NCBI GenBank assembly: GCA_018398765.1
Contig: JAHBMJ010001752.1
Span: 1 to 22,500, forward strand
Length of the DNA stretch: 22,500 bases
Direction: 5' to 3'
DNA from: Chromera velia
Taxonomy: Eukaryota; Sar; Chromeraceae
The position numbers and the translations under genes were made by a program. The notes under the pieces were generated by a model. That model did no database searches and was not told where the DNA came from. It saw only the letters and a list, made by a program, of their open reading frames with translations. Positions 8,645 to 18,900 of the stretch are shown here, piece after piece (positions within the stretch are counted from its first letter, which is position 1; each line of letters opens with the position of its first letter).

Positions 8645-9093
8645 TGTGGAGTCCTACCCTGTAGCGCCGCCCTTTAAGCCTTCGCATGCGCCGTGACTGA
8701 GTGAGCCAGCGTGCCGCGCCATATTCCGCCGCCGCGCTTTGCTTCGTACGTGTCGCGCGCGTCGATCAAAGTCGTTGAAATCGAGTCTGACCTTCGTATT
8801 CAAGCATGCAACATGTCACTCGAGCAACGGATAGTATTGTTTGAGTCTGATGTCTGTTTGGCATAGATCGGGAGTCTGAGAGTCTGAAACAGAGAGAAGC
8901 ATAAGTAGAAACCATGCATGATAGAATGAACCCAGCTGATTGGAATCCTAGATCGCTCTAGAGCTAAACCTTCTGAAAAGTGTTGCCTGAGTTAGTGTTG
9001 CTCACGTTCCTTCTCTTAACCTTCCCTAGGTTCTTGTCCTCGCTTTACCTTCTACCTGAACACACAAAGCGGCTAGCCAGGAGGGACAAAGCA
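8645..9093 (+). repeat. Left (5') LTR
   Basis: 449 bp. By eye it differs from the right LTR by about 12 transitions, one transversion and one single-base gap near 9061, roughly 97% identity. It contains a GC-rich part (CGCCGCCGCGC near 8727) and a purine-rich middle. Confidence 0.9.
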
Positions 9094-9115
9094 TTGTGGT
9101 GAACGCTCAGCTCGA
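9094..9115 (+). promoter_or_regulatory. Candidate primer-binding site of the LTR element
   Basis: TGGTGAACGCTCAGCTCG begins at 9097, three bases after the left LTR. The leading TGG would pair with a tRNA CCA end. I could not match the rest to a specific tRNA, so this is positional evidence only. Confidence 0.35.
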
Positions 9116-9409
9116 TGAGTGTCGACTCTCGTGTACCTTCTGTGATGGAGACCAGATCTGTCCTTTTACGCAACAGTTGGAAACCGATTGCAACGATACG
9201 GGCACGGTCAGGCAAAGACCGTGAGTAGGGGAATTTAGCGTCCCCTTGCGTCCCAAGCTGCCTGGAGCCCTCTTTTGGATATCCCCTTCGAGTCCGATCC
9301 TGGACTTTGCCTTTGTCCTTGGGTGGAGAGCCCGAAGATCGTTAGAGGTCGCCAAAGCCGATGGTGGAGACGTTGCTTGGTGTTGCTCGGGACTTCAAGG
9401 AGCCTGATT

Positions 9410-9925
9410 TCATTGAGAACGCCGCCTACGAGCAGATCGCAATCCAAATGGCCAGTAGAGTGCTTTTTTTATGTCTTTTGATTCTGCAACTGTCTCCATC
9501 TTCCGGATGAGTGTCGGCTGATTACCTTTGGTTGCTTGCTTGTCTGCGCGAGGCTGACCACCTTCGTGGCCTGCAAACACCTCCAGCGTGTCTGGGTCTG
9601 CCTGAACTGATCCTCCGGCAGCGTCCAAATACAAGAAGACGCCCTTCGTCTCTCCATGTGCCTGCAATGCTGCCATTTTCTTCAAAAAGAAAGCTTGTCG
9701 CTTCTGGCTGTCCGGGTGTCGTGCGGATCGTTCGATGAGTGGCCGTTCGATCGAGTGCGTGAGACTCTGCATGCATATTAAACAGACAGAAGGGACAGGT
9801 GGCGGCGTACCACATGGACCAACGCAGTGACGGCCGGTGTGCCAGCCGGGGAAGGCCTTCTGCTCTGGGACCCCGACGCGGCGAGCCTGGAGCAGGAAGG
9901 AGGGGGAAGTAAGGAAAGGGTACAA
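9410..9925 (-). other. Antisense open frame inside the LTR element (unassigned)
   Basis: A 171-codon open frame runs opposite to the inferred direction of the element. Its composition is fairly protein-like (Cys pair CLIC, a Lys/Glu-rich middle, an Arg-rich end), but I recognise no domain. The overlapping frames on both strands are also open, which weakens the coding case. It may be a captured host fragment or chance. Confidence 0.2.
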
Positions 9926-10049
9926 AATGACATCGAGCCTGCTCTCGACGGCAAGAGAGGCAGAAGGGTCGCGGCAGACCTACCAAGAGACAGAGTAGGG
10001 CACACGGCAGCTGCTGCCTCGTCTCTCGCCGGCGCCGGCACATTTTCCA

Positions 10050-10172
10050 CTAACAGGGAAGGGAAGGGGAGGGAGAAGGGGGGGGAAGGGGGAAAAGGGG
10101 GTGAAAGCGGGGGACAAAGGGAAAGGGAAAGGGCGGGAAGAGGGGGTTCTTCAGGGTGGGGGGGGGTGAATC
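10050..10172 (+). repeat. G-rich purine tract inside the LTR element
   Basis: Over 100 bases of nearly pure purine with many runs of three or more G, including runs of eight and nine. It has strong G-quadruplex potential and could serve as an internal polypurine tract, although that role is only inferred from position and composition. Confidence 0.7.
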
Positions 10173-11040
10173 GAATCGAGGCTGGCCGAAAGCATGCAAA
10201 GTAGTAGTAAGTAAAACGACCGTGACTGAGCATGACTGAAGCGTCTACGTGGGGCTGCCGGCCTTTTGCCCGGAGTTAAGAGTTCATGTATCGAAAGGAG
10301 CAGCAAGGGGATGAAACGAGACAGAAAGAAGAAACGAGATAGAGAGAAACCAGTGGGGCAGTCTGCAATGTGTCCAGTCCCTTCCCTCCCTCCCTTTATG
10401 CAGCTACTGACACGCGCGGAGTGTGTTTATGCTCGATGAGACCGTCAAGTCCTTCTATCGACGAGAACTCCAACTCGATTGCCTACCCCTACGTCAGCTA
10501 CGTGTGAAAAGGGCAGAGGACTGCCTGATTGTCGCCGCCATATGCTTATGCCTGCACGTGCCTACGACTGTCTGTGACCGCCCTTGCGCCCCTGTACTGA
10601 ACTTGGGGGGGGAGTGAGCATTGCAAGGCTGAGCATCAAAGAGCCGGACTGCGAAAACAACAAGCCGAGCACCGCATGTGCCGTATATTTGGAACTTCTG
10701 GAGCTCCTTTTAGAAGAGTGATCTTTCTTTTCTCTCGGTTTTTCTTCTTTGCGCGTGGCTTCGGAGTCATACCCCTCGTGTGGCTGAGAGCACGAGCGCA
10801 CGAGGGGGCACCTTCATTCGTTGTCTCCTTCTCGTTTCCGTCTGCTGCTTTAAAACGTTTCGTGCTATCCTTGGTTTCTTTTTTTGAGAGAAAGAGACTG
10901 GAAAAGGCCGAGGAAAAATGAGTAGAGGAGGAGCAAAGAAAGAACGAATTTTGAGAAAAACAGAAAGAGATATCTGGTTTAACGAGAAAAGAAGAAAAAG
11001 CAAAGGGATAGCCCGTACATGTCTCTTTGTCCCTTCTGTA

Positions 11041-11240
11041 TCTTCTCCCTGCAGGGGGATGTCGGTGCTTTGGAAGCCCTCTGGGGTCTTTGGGTATCGC
11101 CTCTCCCCCTCGCAGCACGGGAGTTGATGAGAGCCTTGGTGGAGCTAGCCGTCTCTGCGCAAGCATCTGCGTGGAGCCAGACGGTATGCCGCCAGGCGTC
11201 TCCCTCTAATAGGTTTGACCGGATGCCGTTCATTCGTTGA
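11041..11240 (+). other. Exon-like stretch inside the LTR element (doubtful)
   Basis: A pyrimidine-rich run ending CCCTGCAG (about 11033-11054) looks like a splice acceptor. It is followed by an open frame that ends at TGA 11238-11240 and encodes an Ala/Leu-rich helix-like segment (for example ARELMRALVELAVSAQ). This could be the end of a captured gene. I found no partner exon with confidence. Confidence 0.2.
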
Positions 11241-11825
11241 TGTCTGTTCTTGTGTGTTCGGTCGATCTACGGTATTGTTGACAACAGGTAAAGACGCGTA
11301 TGCAGTCTTCGGGAAGAAAGTGAGATAGAAGAGAGAGGAAGAAGAGATGTGAATATATGATATTGGGTGTGAACATATGTGTGCGTAAGGCTTTTTGCTA
11401 CCGTCCTCTAGTTTCTCCGTCTCTTCACATTTTGTTTGTACCTCTGTCTGCCCGTCTACTTTCATTCAGAAAAGAGAACTAGAAGGGGTTCTCTTACAGG
11501 CATGCTGTTCTATCTATTGCCCGCTTCCTTTTAGGAGACCGGTCTGAGAAAGAGAGAAAGAAAGCAAACTGTTCATTGTAAGTCTGTTTATGTTTGCGCA
11601 CGTAAATCCGATTGACTTGCATCAATGGGAGGAAACTTTTCTGCTTGTCAGCTTTCGCATCTAGATATTTTTGACTACCTCCTTAAAGGTATTCTGTTGG
11701 TTGCATAGGTTTGCATTGCGTCTGCATGGTTGATCATGTCCTTTTGCTCGCCTTTTTTTCCTTTCCGCGCATGCTCGAATATGTCTGGTTTTGATTGCAA
11801 GGACGCGATTTTCTTATCCGTGGCC

Positions 11826-11833
11826 GGGGGAGA
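11826..11833 (+). promoter_or_regulatory. Polypurine tract before the 3' LTR
   Basis: GGGGGAGA lies two bases from the start of the right LTR, the expected site for plus-strand priming. The mirrored position at the left LTR has no such tract, which is the main reason for orienting the element on +. Confidence 0.55.
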
Positions 11834-11835
11834 TC

Positions 11836-12285
11836 TGTGGAGTCCTACCCTGTAGCGCCGCCCTTTGAACCTTCGCATGCGCCGTGACTGAGTGAACCAG
11901 CGTGCCGCGCCATATTCCGCCGCCGCGCTTTGCTTCATACGTGTCGCGCGCGTCGATCAAAGTCGTTGAAATCGAGTCTGACCTTCGTATTCAAGCATGC
12001 AACATGTCACTCGAGCAACGGATAGTATCGTTTGAGTCTGATATCTGTTTGGCATAGATCGGGAGTTTGAGAGTCTGAAACAGAGAGAAGCATAAGTAGA
12101 AACCGTGCATGATAGAATGAACCCAGCTGATTGGAATCCCAGATCGCTCTAGAGCTAAACCTTCTGAAAAGTGTTGCCTGAGTTAGTGTTGCTCACGTTC
12201 CTTCTCTTAACCTTCCCTAGGTTCTTGTTCTCGCTTTACCTTCTACCTGGACGCCACAAAGCGGCTAGACAGGAGGGACAAAGCA
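11836..12285 (+). repeat. Right (3') LTR
   Basis: 450 bp, same sequence and orientation as 8645-9093. It is followed at once by CTAT (12286-12289), matching the four bases before the left LTR. Confidence 0.9.
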
Positions 12286-12421
12286 CTATGTTATAAAGCA
12301 AAACCCGGAATGGCGGAACATCAATGCTATGCTTTATACATTATGCTATAAAAACCTTTTTGGTAGATATTCGTAGGTGAACTTTATACTATTTTATACT
12401 CAATCAATCATTCATATACAT
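12286..12421. other. AT-rich spacer between the two retroelements
   Basis: 136 bases of AT-rich DNA with TATAAAGC (12292-12299) and its inverse GCTTTATA near 12332. It ends with CATATACAT (12413-12421), one copy of the 9-bp repeat that flanks the LINE. It probably represents host DNA that preceded both insertions. Confidence 0.45.
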
Positions 12422-12627
12422 AAGTGATAAGTAATATAAGTGATAAGTGATTAGTGGTGCCCTAGAGCACTGTCGCCGTTTTGTCTTATAGAGGTCGCCC
12501 CCGTAAACGGCAGGGGAGTGTACCTCATCGCTGAGGCTCAGACCACACCCCGTGGCCCACCTGGTTTCCCAGGCCGCTAACAAACAACAATCTGTCTGCG
12601 CTTTGCATGCTTTGGTCCATGGGCTGC

Positions 12628-14066
12628 TCAGAAGGGACTGCTCCAAAAATCGATCCAATGACACAGGACGAAAGGATACTTTGGCTTTGTACATGCCCTT
12701 GATCTCTCCATTCTTCTCTCAGCGATTTCTCCTTCTCCCTCCCTCAGCTGTCTTCCTGCTTCCATTGCTTCTAGGATGGTCTTGTATTCTTCTTTTCTTC
12801 TTTCCATTCCTTCCTTTCTTTTTGTGATCACTCTGTGTCTCTGTGCCAGCACTGTTTCATCTAACGAGCTTCCAGGTGCGTACCTTCCTGGGCTTTGCTT
12901 GAACACTCTTCTTCTGAACGCCGCCCTCCCCAAAAACTCATCCACCATACTATGCCCTTCGTTCATCAAGAATTTGAACAGAGCCTCAGTGTGCAGTCTT
13001 CCTCTTTGTCCTTCTCTTTTCTCTCTGCAAACTTCTCTTGCTCTCTTTTCTCTTCCCTCGTTCCAGTCTGCTCCTAATATTCTATACATGTGCACTCTTT
13101 CTTTATCATAAATCGGATATTCAGTCAGCATATGGATCTCATCCTCCAACACCTCTGTTTCTATCTATCCTTTACAAAAAGGGCAGAGTCTCTCCTCCAA
13201 CGGCACTCTCTGCCCTCCTCTTTCTGGCATTTTTCCCTTTATTCCCGCTAACGTCCTGTCTTCTACTCTGCAGGCTGCTCTCCTTCTATGTTCTCCTCTT
13301 GGTGCTACCCTTCCATAACAAAAGGGCAGCCGTCCCAGTTTTTCTTTCTCTATTTTTATTCCCTCTCTTGGTCTTTCTTTTGACGCCTTTTCAAACAAAA
13401 TGAGCTGCAATGTGTTTCTGTTTGCTTTTGTTTGGTCTATGTGTGCCATATAGACTTTTCTTGTTTTTTTTCTTTTTCTTTTATCTCTCTCTCTCACTCC
13501 CCTCTCAATTCTCCACCTGAAGAATCTCTGATTTCTTTCTTCCTCTCTTTTATTTCTTTATCTGTCTTACTTACAATCTATCTTTCCATTCTATCTACTC
13601 TTTTATTCACTGCATGTGTCCTTACCTTTCCTAGCTGGCCTGCGAGCTTCTTTTTTAAAAAAGAATGAAGGCCTCTCTCTGTGAATAGTGTTTGTGTGCA
13701 TTTTTTTAAGTGCAGAAAGAAGTGAAAGAGATGTAACTCTGTTCTTCTTCCCCTCTTCAGTTGATCCTCCACTCCTCCTCTTAAGCAATGAATGACAGCC
13801 TGCCCAATTGCCTCCTTCCTCTTTTCTTTTAGTGCCTTTCTTGGCCATCTGATCATCCTCTCTGCCATTTCAATGTCAATTGGAAACATCCTCCCCTCCA
13901 TCAATGTAGTGTCTGCACTTTCTGTCTTACTTAGCCCCAAGACCCATCTCACAAAGCGTCTTTGTTTTTCATCGAATTCTGCACAGGCTCTGTCTGTGCA
14001 TGGGTGTATCTCGCATCTATACATCCACACAGTGTGACTGCACACACCGTCTGATTAAACAAATGA
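12628..14066 (-). pseudogene. Post-RT region and C-terminal domain of the LINE remnant
   Basis: Continues the LINE after a frameshift near 14066. The part at 13578-14066 has a VWMYRCEIHP segment and an RRFVRWVLGLSK segment like the region that follows RT in many LINEs. A second frame change lies between about 13578 and 13497. The part at 12628-13497 then encodes ERLCPFCKG, an in-frame TAG near 13159, and VLEDEIHMLTEYPIYDKER, which together resemble the CPxC...EDExHxLxECPxY zinc-like motif with the third Cys replaced by Tyr. A charged helical domain runs to the stop at 12628. It is a decayed copy, not a functional gene. Confidence 0.75.
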
Positions 14067-14071
14067 AAACA

Positions 14072-15033
14072 TTATGCAGACGGTATGGCTAGCTCTCTGG
14101 CTAGCTTTCTTATCAATCTTTGCATGCATCTCTCTGCTCTCACTGCTCTGTCTGCCATTATTACGTTGAGGTCGCAGTTTGACGGAAGAACCAGACCCAA
14201 AAATGGCTGTGCTTTCTCTTTTTTCAGTACCATGCTGCCTATTCTGATCTCTTCTGTCTGCCTTTGTCTTCCAAACCTCAGTACTCTCGATTTGTCAGAA
14301 AAGAGGAGACGGAGCGGCTCTGCGTACTTCCTCAATCCCTCCAGCAGTTTGTTCAATTCTCTATCTGTTACATCGAGCAAAGTCGTATTGTCTGCAAATA
14401 ATTTGAAGAAAAAATTTACCCACCTCCCATCCTTTCCGACCGGTACTTTCGGTCTTTCTCCTTGTTCTCCTATTCTCCTTCTCCCAGCCCTCCCTTCCTT
14501 TCTTACCCTCTCTGACAGGTCGTGTATGTGTCCTTTAAAAAAAGTAGGCCCACTGGACCTCCCTTGTTTCGTCCCTATCTATTCTGGGTACCACTTTCCT
14601 GTCCCCTTCACTCTTGCTCTTACTTTCTCAAGCAGTGCCAGGGCCCATCGGATTAACTCCTCTGAAACCCCTGCCTCTCTCAGTTGCTGCTCAAGCTTGT
14701 TATGCCTAACTTCATTAAAAGCTTGAGTGAAATCAACGAGGGCCATAATCACAGAGAGATGGTGGGCAATCACAAATAAAAGAAGAAAGATGATATCGCA
14801 TGTTCTTGCTCTCTTTCTATATGCAAACTGTCATACGTTCTGCCTTGCTTCTCTATCTACATTATTGCCGAGAATCGTGTCCCCCCATTTTGCGTCTGCA
14901 CATGCAAGGTGCACGTTTCTCCATCCCCTTATCACTGCCTGTGACTTGCCAGGCTTCGCGAATGCCGTCACCAGTAAATCATTCCATCCCTCTGGCCACC
15001 ACGCATAACGAAAAGATGCATTGATCAAATCAG
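14072..15033 (-). pseudogene. Reverse transcriptase domain of the LINE remnant
   Basis: One reading frame runs through the RT core with two stops (TGA just below 14831 and TAG just below 14579). Recognisable blocks, from the N-terminal side: PEGWNDLLVTAFAKPGKS with the WRN equivalent of the WRPIS motif, QFAYRKRARTCD (the F-R-K-x-R-S-T block), ALVDFTQAFNEVRHNKL carrying the first catalytic Asp, an IGTKQGRSSGPTFF block matching the QG motif, then KLFADNTTLL, where the second catalytic Asp of F/YADD is Asn. An L-F-S-D-K-S-R-V-L-R-F-G thumb-side block follows. The two stops and the D-to-N change mean it is inactive. The frame ends at TAA near 14072 and the homology continues in another frame. Confidence 0.85.
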
Positions 15034-15391
15034 CATATACATTCATCGAAAACTTGGATAAAAACTAATAAAAACGAATCAGCATGGAATAAACTAGAAT
15101 AAACGGTCTAAAATGGTCTCTTCTTTGCGTTTCAGCTCTGTAGTATGCGCGGCGCGCGGACACCCGAGAAAACTTTCCCCCCGCGGGGGGGAAGGTGTTG
15201 CGCTGGCATCTCCCGAGATCACTGCCGTTAATCTGCCGTTATAACTCGCGGGTCTGCGTGGAGTACTAATTGTGGAGTCTGCTATTTAATATACATCTGC
15301 TATACTCATCCTTTGTGTGAGAGCAATTGAGAGCCGTCTCAAGCTACGTAGCGACTTTGTCACCAGATTCTATACCAGATTCGCAACATGA
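15034..15391. other. Spacer between the LINE and the CxHGR repeat gene
   Basis: Starts AT-rich (to about 15110) and then has a GC-rich palindromic stretch, CCCCCCGCGGGGGG near 15177-15190. A TATTTAATATA at 15283-15293 could act as a TATA-like element for the gene to the right. A small frame from ATG 15114 (about 44 codons) is not supported by anything else. Confidence 0.35.
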
Positions 15392-15792
15392 AAGAGCGAG
15401 TCACCGCCACAGCTGCGTCGATCTGCGTCGGCATTGGAATTGTCAGGGAAGATTGCTCGACAGTTCGACCGGCGCCTTGAAGGACTGGGAGCTTTCAGAA
15501 TTCTTTCTGTTTGTGCCGTAGTGGTGGAAGAGATTGCTGCACGATCCCGGCGCTCTAGTCTCGCAGTGAAACAGAAAGCCCTGTGTTTGAGGACCTTCAA
15601 AGCTTCAGGCTCGTGGGTTGCGTGCTCTTTTGAACGCGACCTTCTTGTAGAGCAAAGGTTTCGATCGGTCTGCTCAAACGAGAGGTACAGATCGAGAAGC
15701 CAGATTTCACAAGTAAAAACAAGAACAGGAGGACAAACTGGCGCGCCTTGTCTTTTTCGCACAGGTGCCTGCTCCAGGAGTCGTGTTCCAGG
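15392..15792 (+). other. Possible upstream exon of the CxHGR repeat gene
   Basis: An open frame without ATG runs to a consensus splice donor (CCAGG|GTAAGT, GT at 15793-15794). From it, the acceptor TGAGTGCAG at 16031 gives a 239-base intron and joins exactly in the frame of the long gene. A shorter intron to GATTCAG (15867) also looks good at the DNA level but leads to a stop at about 16054. The encoded text is Arg/Ser-rich and unrecognised. If not coding, it is 5' UTR. Confidence 0.35.
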
Positions 15793-15978
15793 GTAAGTCG
15801 CACTTCTCTCTTTCCATGTGCCCGTCTATCTGACACCTTCTATTTTCTTTCCACCCCGTCGATTCAGCTGGAAGGTGTTGATTTGTTCTTCGGGGTTCAA
15901 TCCGATGCATCGCTGCAAGACACCATGTGATTTCAGGCTCTCCGTCCAACATTCAATCCAAATCGCTGGAACAATGAA

Positions 15979-18900
15979 ATGCGTCTTTCAGGCCCGCGTG
16001 ACTTCGTGTCCTCTGACTGTGATGAGTGCAGGTTGTCGGCATTGGGTGAAATGAGGAACCATCGTGTTGTGTTTCTGTGCACGTGCGCAGAGGCAGGTCT
16101 CCACGAGCGCCTTTTCGCTTCCGGCAGCTGTGCTGAATTGGGGTGTTGGGAGGAACGGAAGGTGATCCCTCTGTATCGTGTCGAAGTTCCGGGAGAGATT
16201 CTGCAGACACTTTGCCACTCATATTCTGAGTCTGCTTCCGTTTGTACCTCCGTTTCCGAAACCAAGCCTCAAATTTCTCAGCCCAACTCCCTTTGGATCT
16301 CGGAGCCCGTCGAGCTCCGAAGTCTGAAACACAACCCATGCGTACACCTGCCAGTGGAGGAAGAAGCGAGAGCAGAGACCCATTTGCAGAAGGAGAGTGA
16401 AAGAAGGATTTTATCAGGAAGCACGTCGACCGTTTCCTCTTTCGTTCGTTTGGAGCACCGTCTTTTGATTGGTCCTGCAGACCTGCCCAAATCAAACGGA
16501 GGAAGCCAAACCGCAGCAGAGAAGCACGCAGAACGGGGTCAGGATGCTGTGTCAGAGAGTCATGTCTCTCCGACCTTTCGTGTGGAACCGCTGGGGGAAG
16601 GGAAGAGGGGTACAAGAAGGCTTTTCCTTCCCATTGAAACGACACAAGGAGAAAGAGAGGTCGGGACTGAGAGCGTCCTAGGCGACCAGTGGGGCAGTGG
16701 GCAGGCGAATTTCGTTTCGGCAGAACGGTCCGTTGAGCGTGAGTCGCTGTCTCACTGGCTTTGGCTGCGTTGGGGTGAGGATGGAGTGAGCAGTTCATGT
16801 CAGGGAGGTTTTCCATCGGACTTGCTTTCCCTGTCTTCCACGCACACGAAGAATGGGGCAATCGACAAAGACAAACAGGGGCCTACAGATCCGACGAACA
16901 AAACGCTGCATCCCTCTCTTTCTCTTCCCCAGACATCCACAGACGGCAGCAGAAGCAGGAGACAGGACGGTCACCTCCCCCCTCGAAAAACCCACATTGC
17001 ACCTCCACCCCCAGAGACCTCCAGCACGTTCCAACCACAAAACTGCTCACTGGTCCCCCCCCAACTCCCGAATTCACCTTTTCGATTGTCTCCTCCGGTC
17101 TCTAACGGCAGAGAGAATGGCTCTCCAGCCTCTCCCCTTTCTCTACAGGTCCCCTCACTGCCTCACCTCCCCCCCAATTCCATACAGAGAGATGCCAAAG
17201 AAGGTCCGAAAAGCCGCAGGTCCTGCCCTCCTTCCACCACCACCTCGTTATCGAGACTGAGACTCCCCTCTCTCTCCATCCCAGACCAACGTGGAGGTCT
17301 GAAGAGGGAGACGGAGGGGCCGAGGTCCTGTTGGAGACACACAACCACCGCCGATCCCCCGACCCCCCGACTCCCTTCTTTGACCATCGCAGCCAAAAAG
17401 CGACAGCACACGCCAGAGAGAAACAGTGACACTGAGCATGCTGATCATGCGGACGTGGACAGCCTCCGAGTCGATGTTTCTCTGTCCGAGAGACATTCTG
17501 AAACTGCCCGAGGCCGTTCCCCCACACATGATGCCGCAGGGTGCGAATCTGCCGAGAAGATCAGAAGAGAATCGGAATCAGAGTCGATAGGGACGCTCTC
17601 TCTGTCACTTGAGAAGATTGACGTCCAGATTGAAATGGATGAACGTGTGCGACATCTTCAGGGCAGAATTCCACTGGGAGTGTGTGCGGGCACAGAGCGC
17701 ATTGACAGGAGAGTTGGTCAGAGAGGTCTCCGTCTGCAGATGGTGTCTGAATTTGAGAAAGGGATGACTGTCATTGGGGAAGTTCAAGATCATTTGAGGC
17801 AGCAGCTAGAGCAGGGTAGGCTTTCCCTCCGAAAACTAACGCCTGATCCTTTCCGAACTCCCCCTGACTGCAACAAACTCCAAATCCAGCTGCTGAACTC
17901 TCAGTCAGGGTTTCCGACGCTGAACAGTACAGAAAGAGAAAAGGCAGGATTCCTTCAGGGTTGGGGTGCACGTCTGGCTCGAGGTGGCATTATGATGGAG
18001 GGGGGAGGGTCAGGGCTGCTTTTTGGGATTCACGCTCTGTTTGACCGCCCTTTGGCCTTCTCTCCCCTTCCACAGGTTGCAGGGGGGGGGCACAGAGGGC
18101 CTCCCATGGCAACAGCGGGTGGCATGATCAAGAGAGAAGCATTTGGGGAGGCTCCGTTTCCTCTTCCTCTGTCTCCCGACGTCTTTGCTTCCAGTGACAA
18201 TGGGGGGTTTCTTCGAGAACGGGGACTGAGTGCGGGCATGTCTGATGAAACAGGAAGAGAGGAAGGAGGATTGGTGGTGAGGGCGTTGCAGGAGAGAAAT
18301 GAAGAAGAGGGGTGCAGAGACTCCGGGCCTGTTGAGAAAGCCTTAGGGTCAGCAGAGAAAGAGATACCACTGGAATTGTCAGGGGAAAGAAAGGGAGAAG
18401 GAGCTCTGGAAAGAAGGCGGTTACCTAGCTTGCTCAATGCGTCGAACAGTGTACAGGCAGTCTCAATTGGTGGGAGTCCTTGTGACTGTGGGGACATTCA
18501 AGGGGAAGCAGAATGTATGAGATCTGGTAGCAAGGTTGACTTGAAAATCATTTCTCCTTTCCTTTCCTTACCGCCCTTTTCTTTGACTTCCAAGGCTGTT
18601 CATGTCGAAGCGGTCGCGTGCAGGGGGGAAGAGAGGGAGGAAAGCTTGACTTCATGCATAGGCGACTGTATGCAAAGCTCTGATTCGCGTGAAGGAGTCG
18701 GTGTTGCGATGATGGGTGGGAAGAAGAGGAAGGCTGTGCCCCCCCCGCTTTGTGACGTCAGAGGAGCAGGCGAGACCGAAAGTGTCCCTCGTCTCGCGCT
18801 TTTCACTTCCCCCCCCCAGGCCGAGTCTCCCTCCCCCTATGCCTCTCCTCCGCTAGCTCCGCCCGTCCCTTCCCTTCTCTGGCAGCCGCCCCCCCTTCCT

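Larger units (their letters stand above)
8645..12285 (+). mobile_element. Non-autonomous LTR retrotransposon
   Basis: A 3641-bp element defined by its ends. Two direct repeats (8645-9093 and 11836-12285) begin TGTGGAGTCC and end GACAAAGCA, giving the TG...CA termini of LTRs. The element is flanked by CTAT on both sides (8641-8644 and 12286-12289), a 4-bp target duplication as made by retroviral-type integrases. A purine tract GGGGGAGA (11826-11833) sits two bases before the right LTR, and a TGG (9097-9099) lies three bases after the left LTR where a primer-binding site would start. These orient it on +. The 2.74-kb interior has no recognisable gag, protease, RT, RNase H or integrase, so it needed enzymes from another element. 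The superfamily cannot be assigned. Confidence 0.85.
12422..15033 (-). mobile_element. 5'-truncated, decayed non-LTR (LINE-type) retrotransposon
   Basis: Reverse-strand remnant of a non-LTR retrotransposon. From its 5' side (high coordinates) it holds most of a reverse transcriptase, the post-RT region, a CPFC...EDEIH Cys/His region, a charged C-terminal domain, an about 200-base 3' UTR, and a short tandem tail built on ATCACTT units (about 12422-12452 as AAGTGAT on +). No endonuclease domain is present; the element starts inside the RT. CATATACAT occurs immediately outside both proposed ends (12413-12421 and 15034-15042), as expected of a target-site duplication from target-primed insertion. 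The left limit depends on that repeat and is less certain than the coding part. Confidence 0.75.

Noticed and set aside
8645-12285. Segmental duplication or two unrelated solo repeats
   Set aside because: The TG...CA termini, matching CTAT outside both outer ends and purine tract next to the right repeat fit one LTR element.
15268-15278. ATTGTGGAGTC shared with the start of the left LTR, suggesting a solo LTR fragment
   Set aside because: Similarity stops after 11 bases with no further match to the LTR, so it is most likely coincidence.
15953-16861. 302-codon open frame on the minus strand
   Set aside because: It lies fully opposite the long + strand gene, has no motif or splice support, and mirrors the codon bias of the sense frame.
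17816-18075. A 260-base intron inside the long + strand gene
   Set aside because: Donor and acceptor look plausible, but removal would shift into a frame that closes quickly, whereas the unspliced frame stays open for over 1 kb more.
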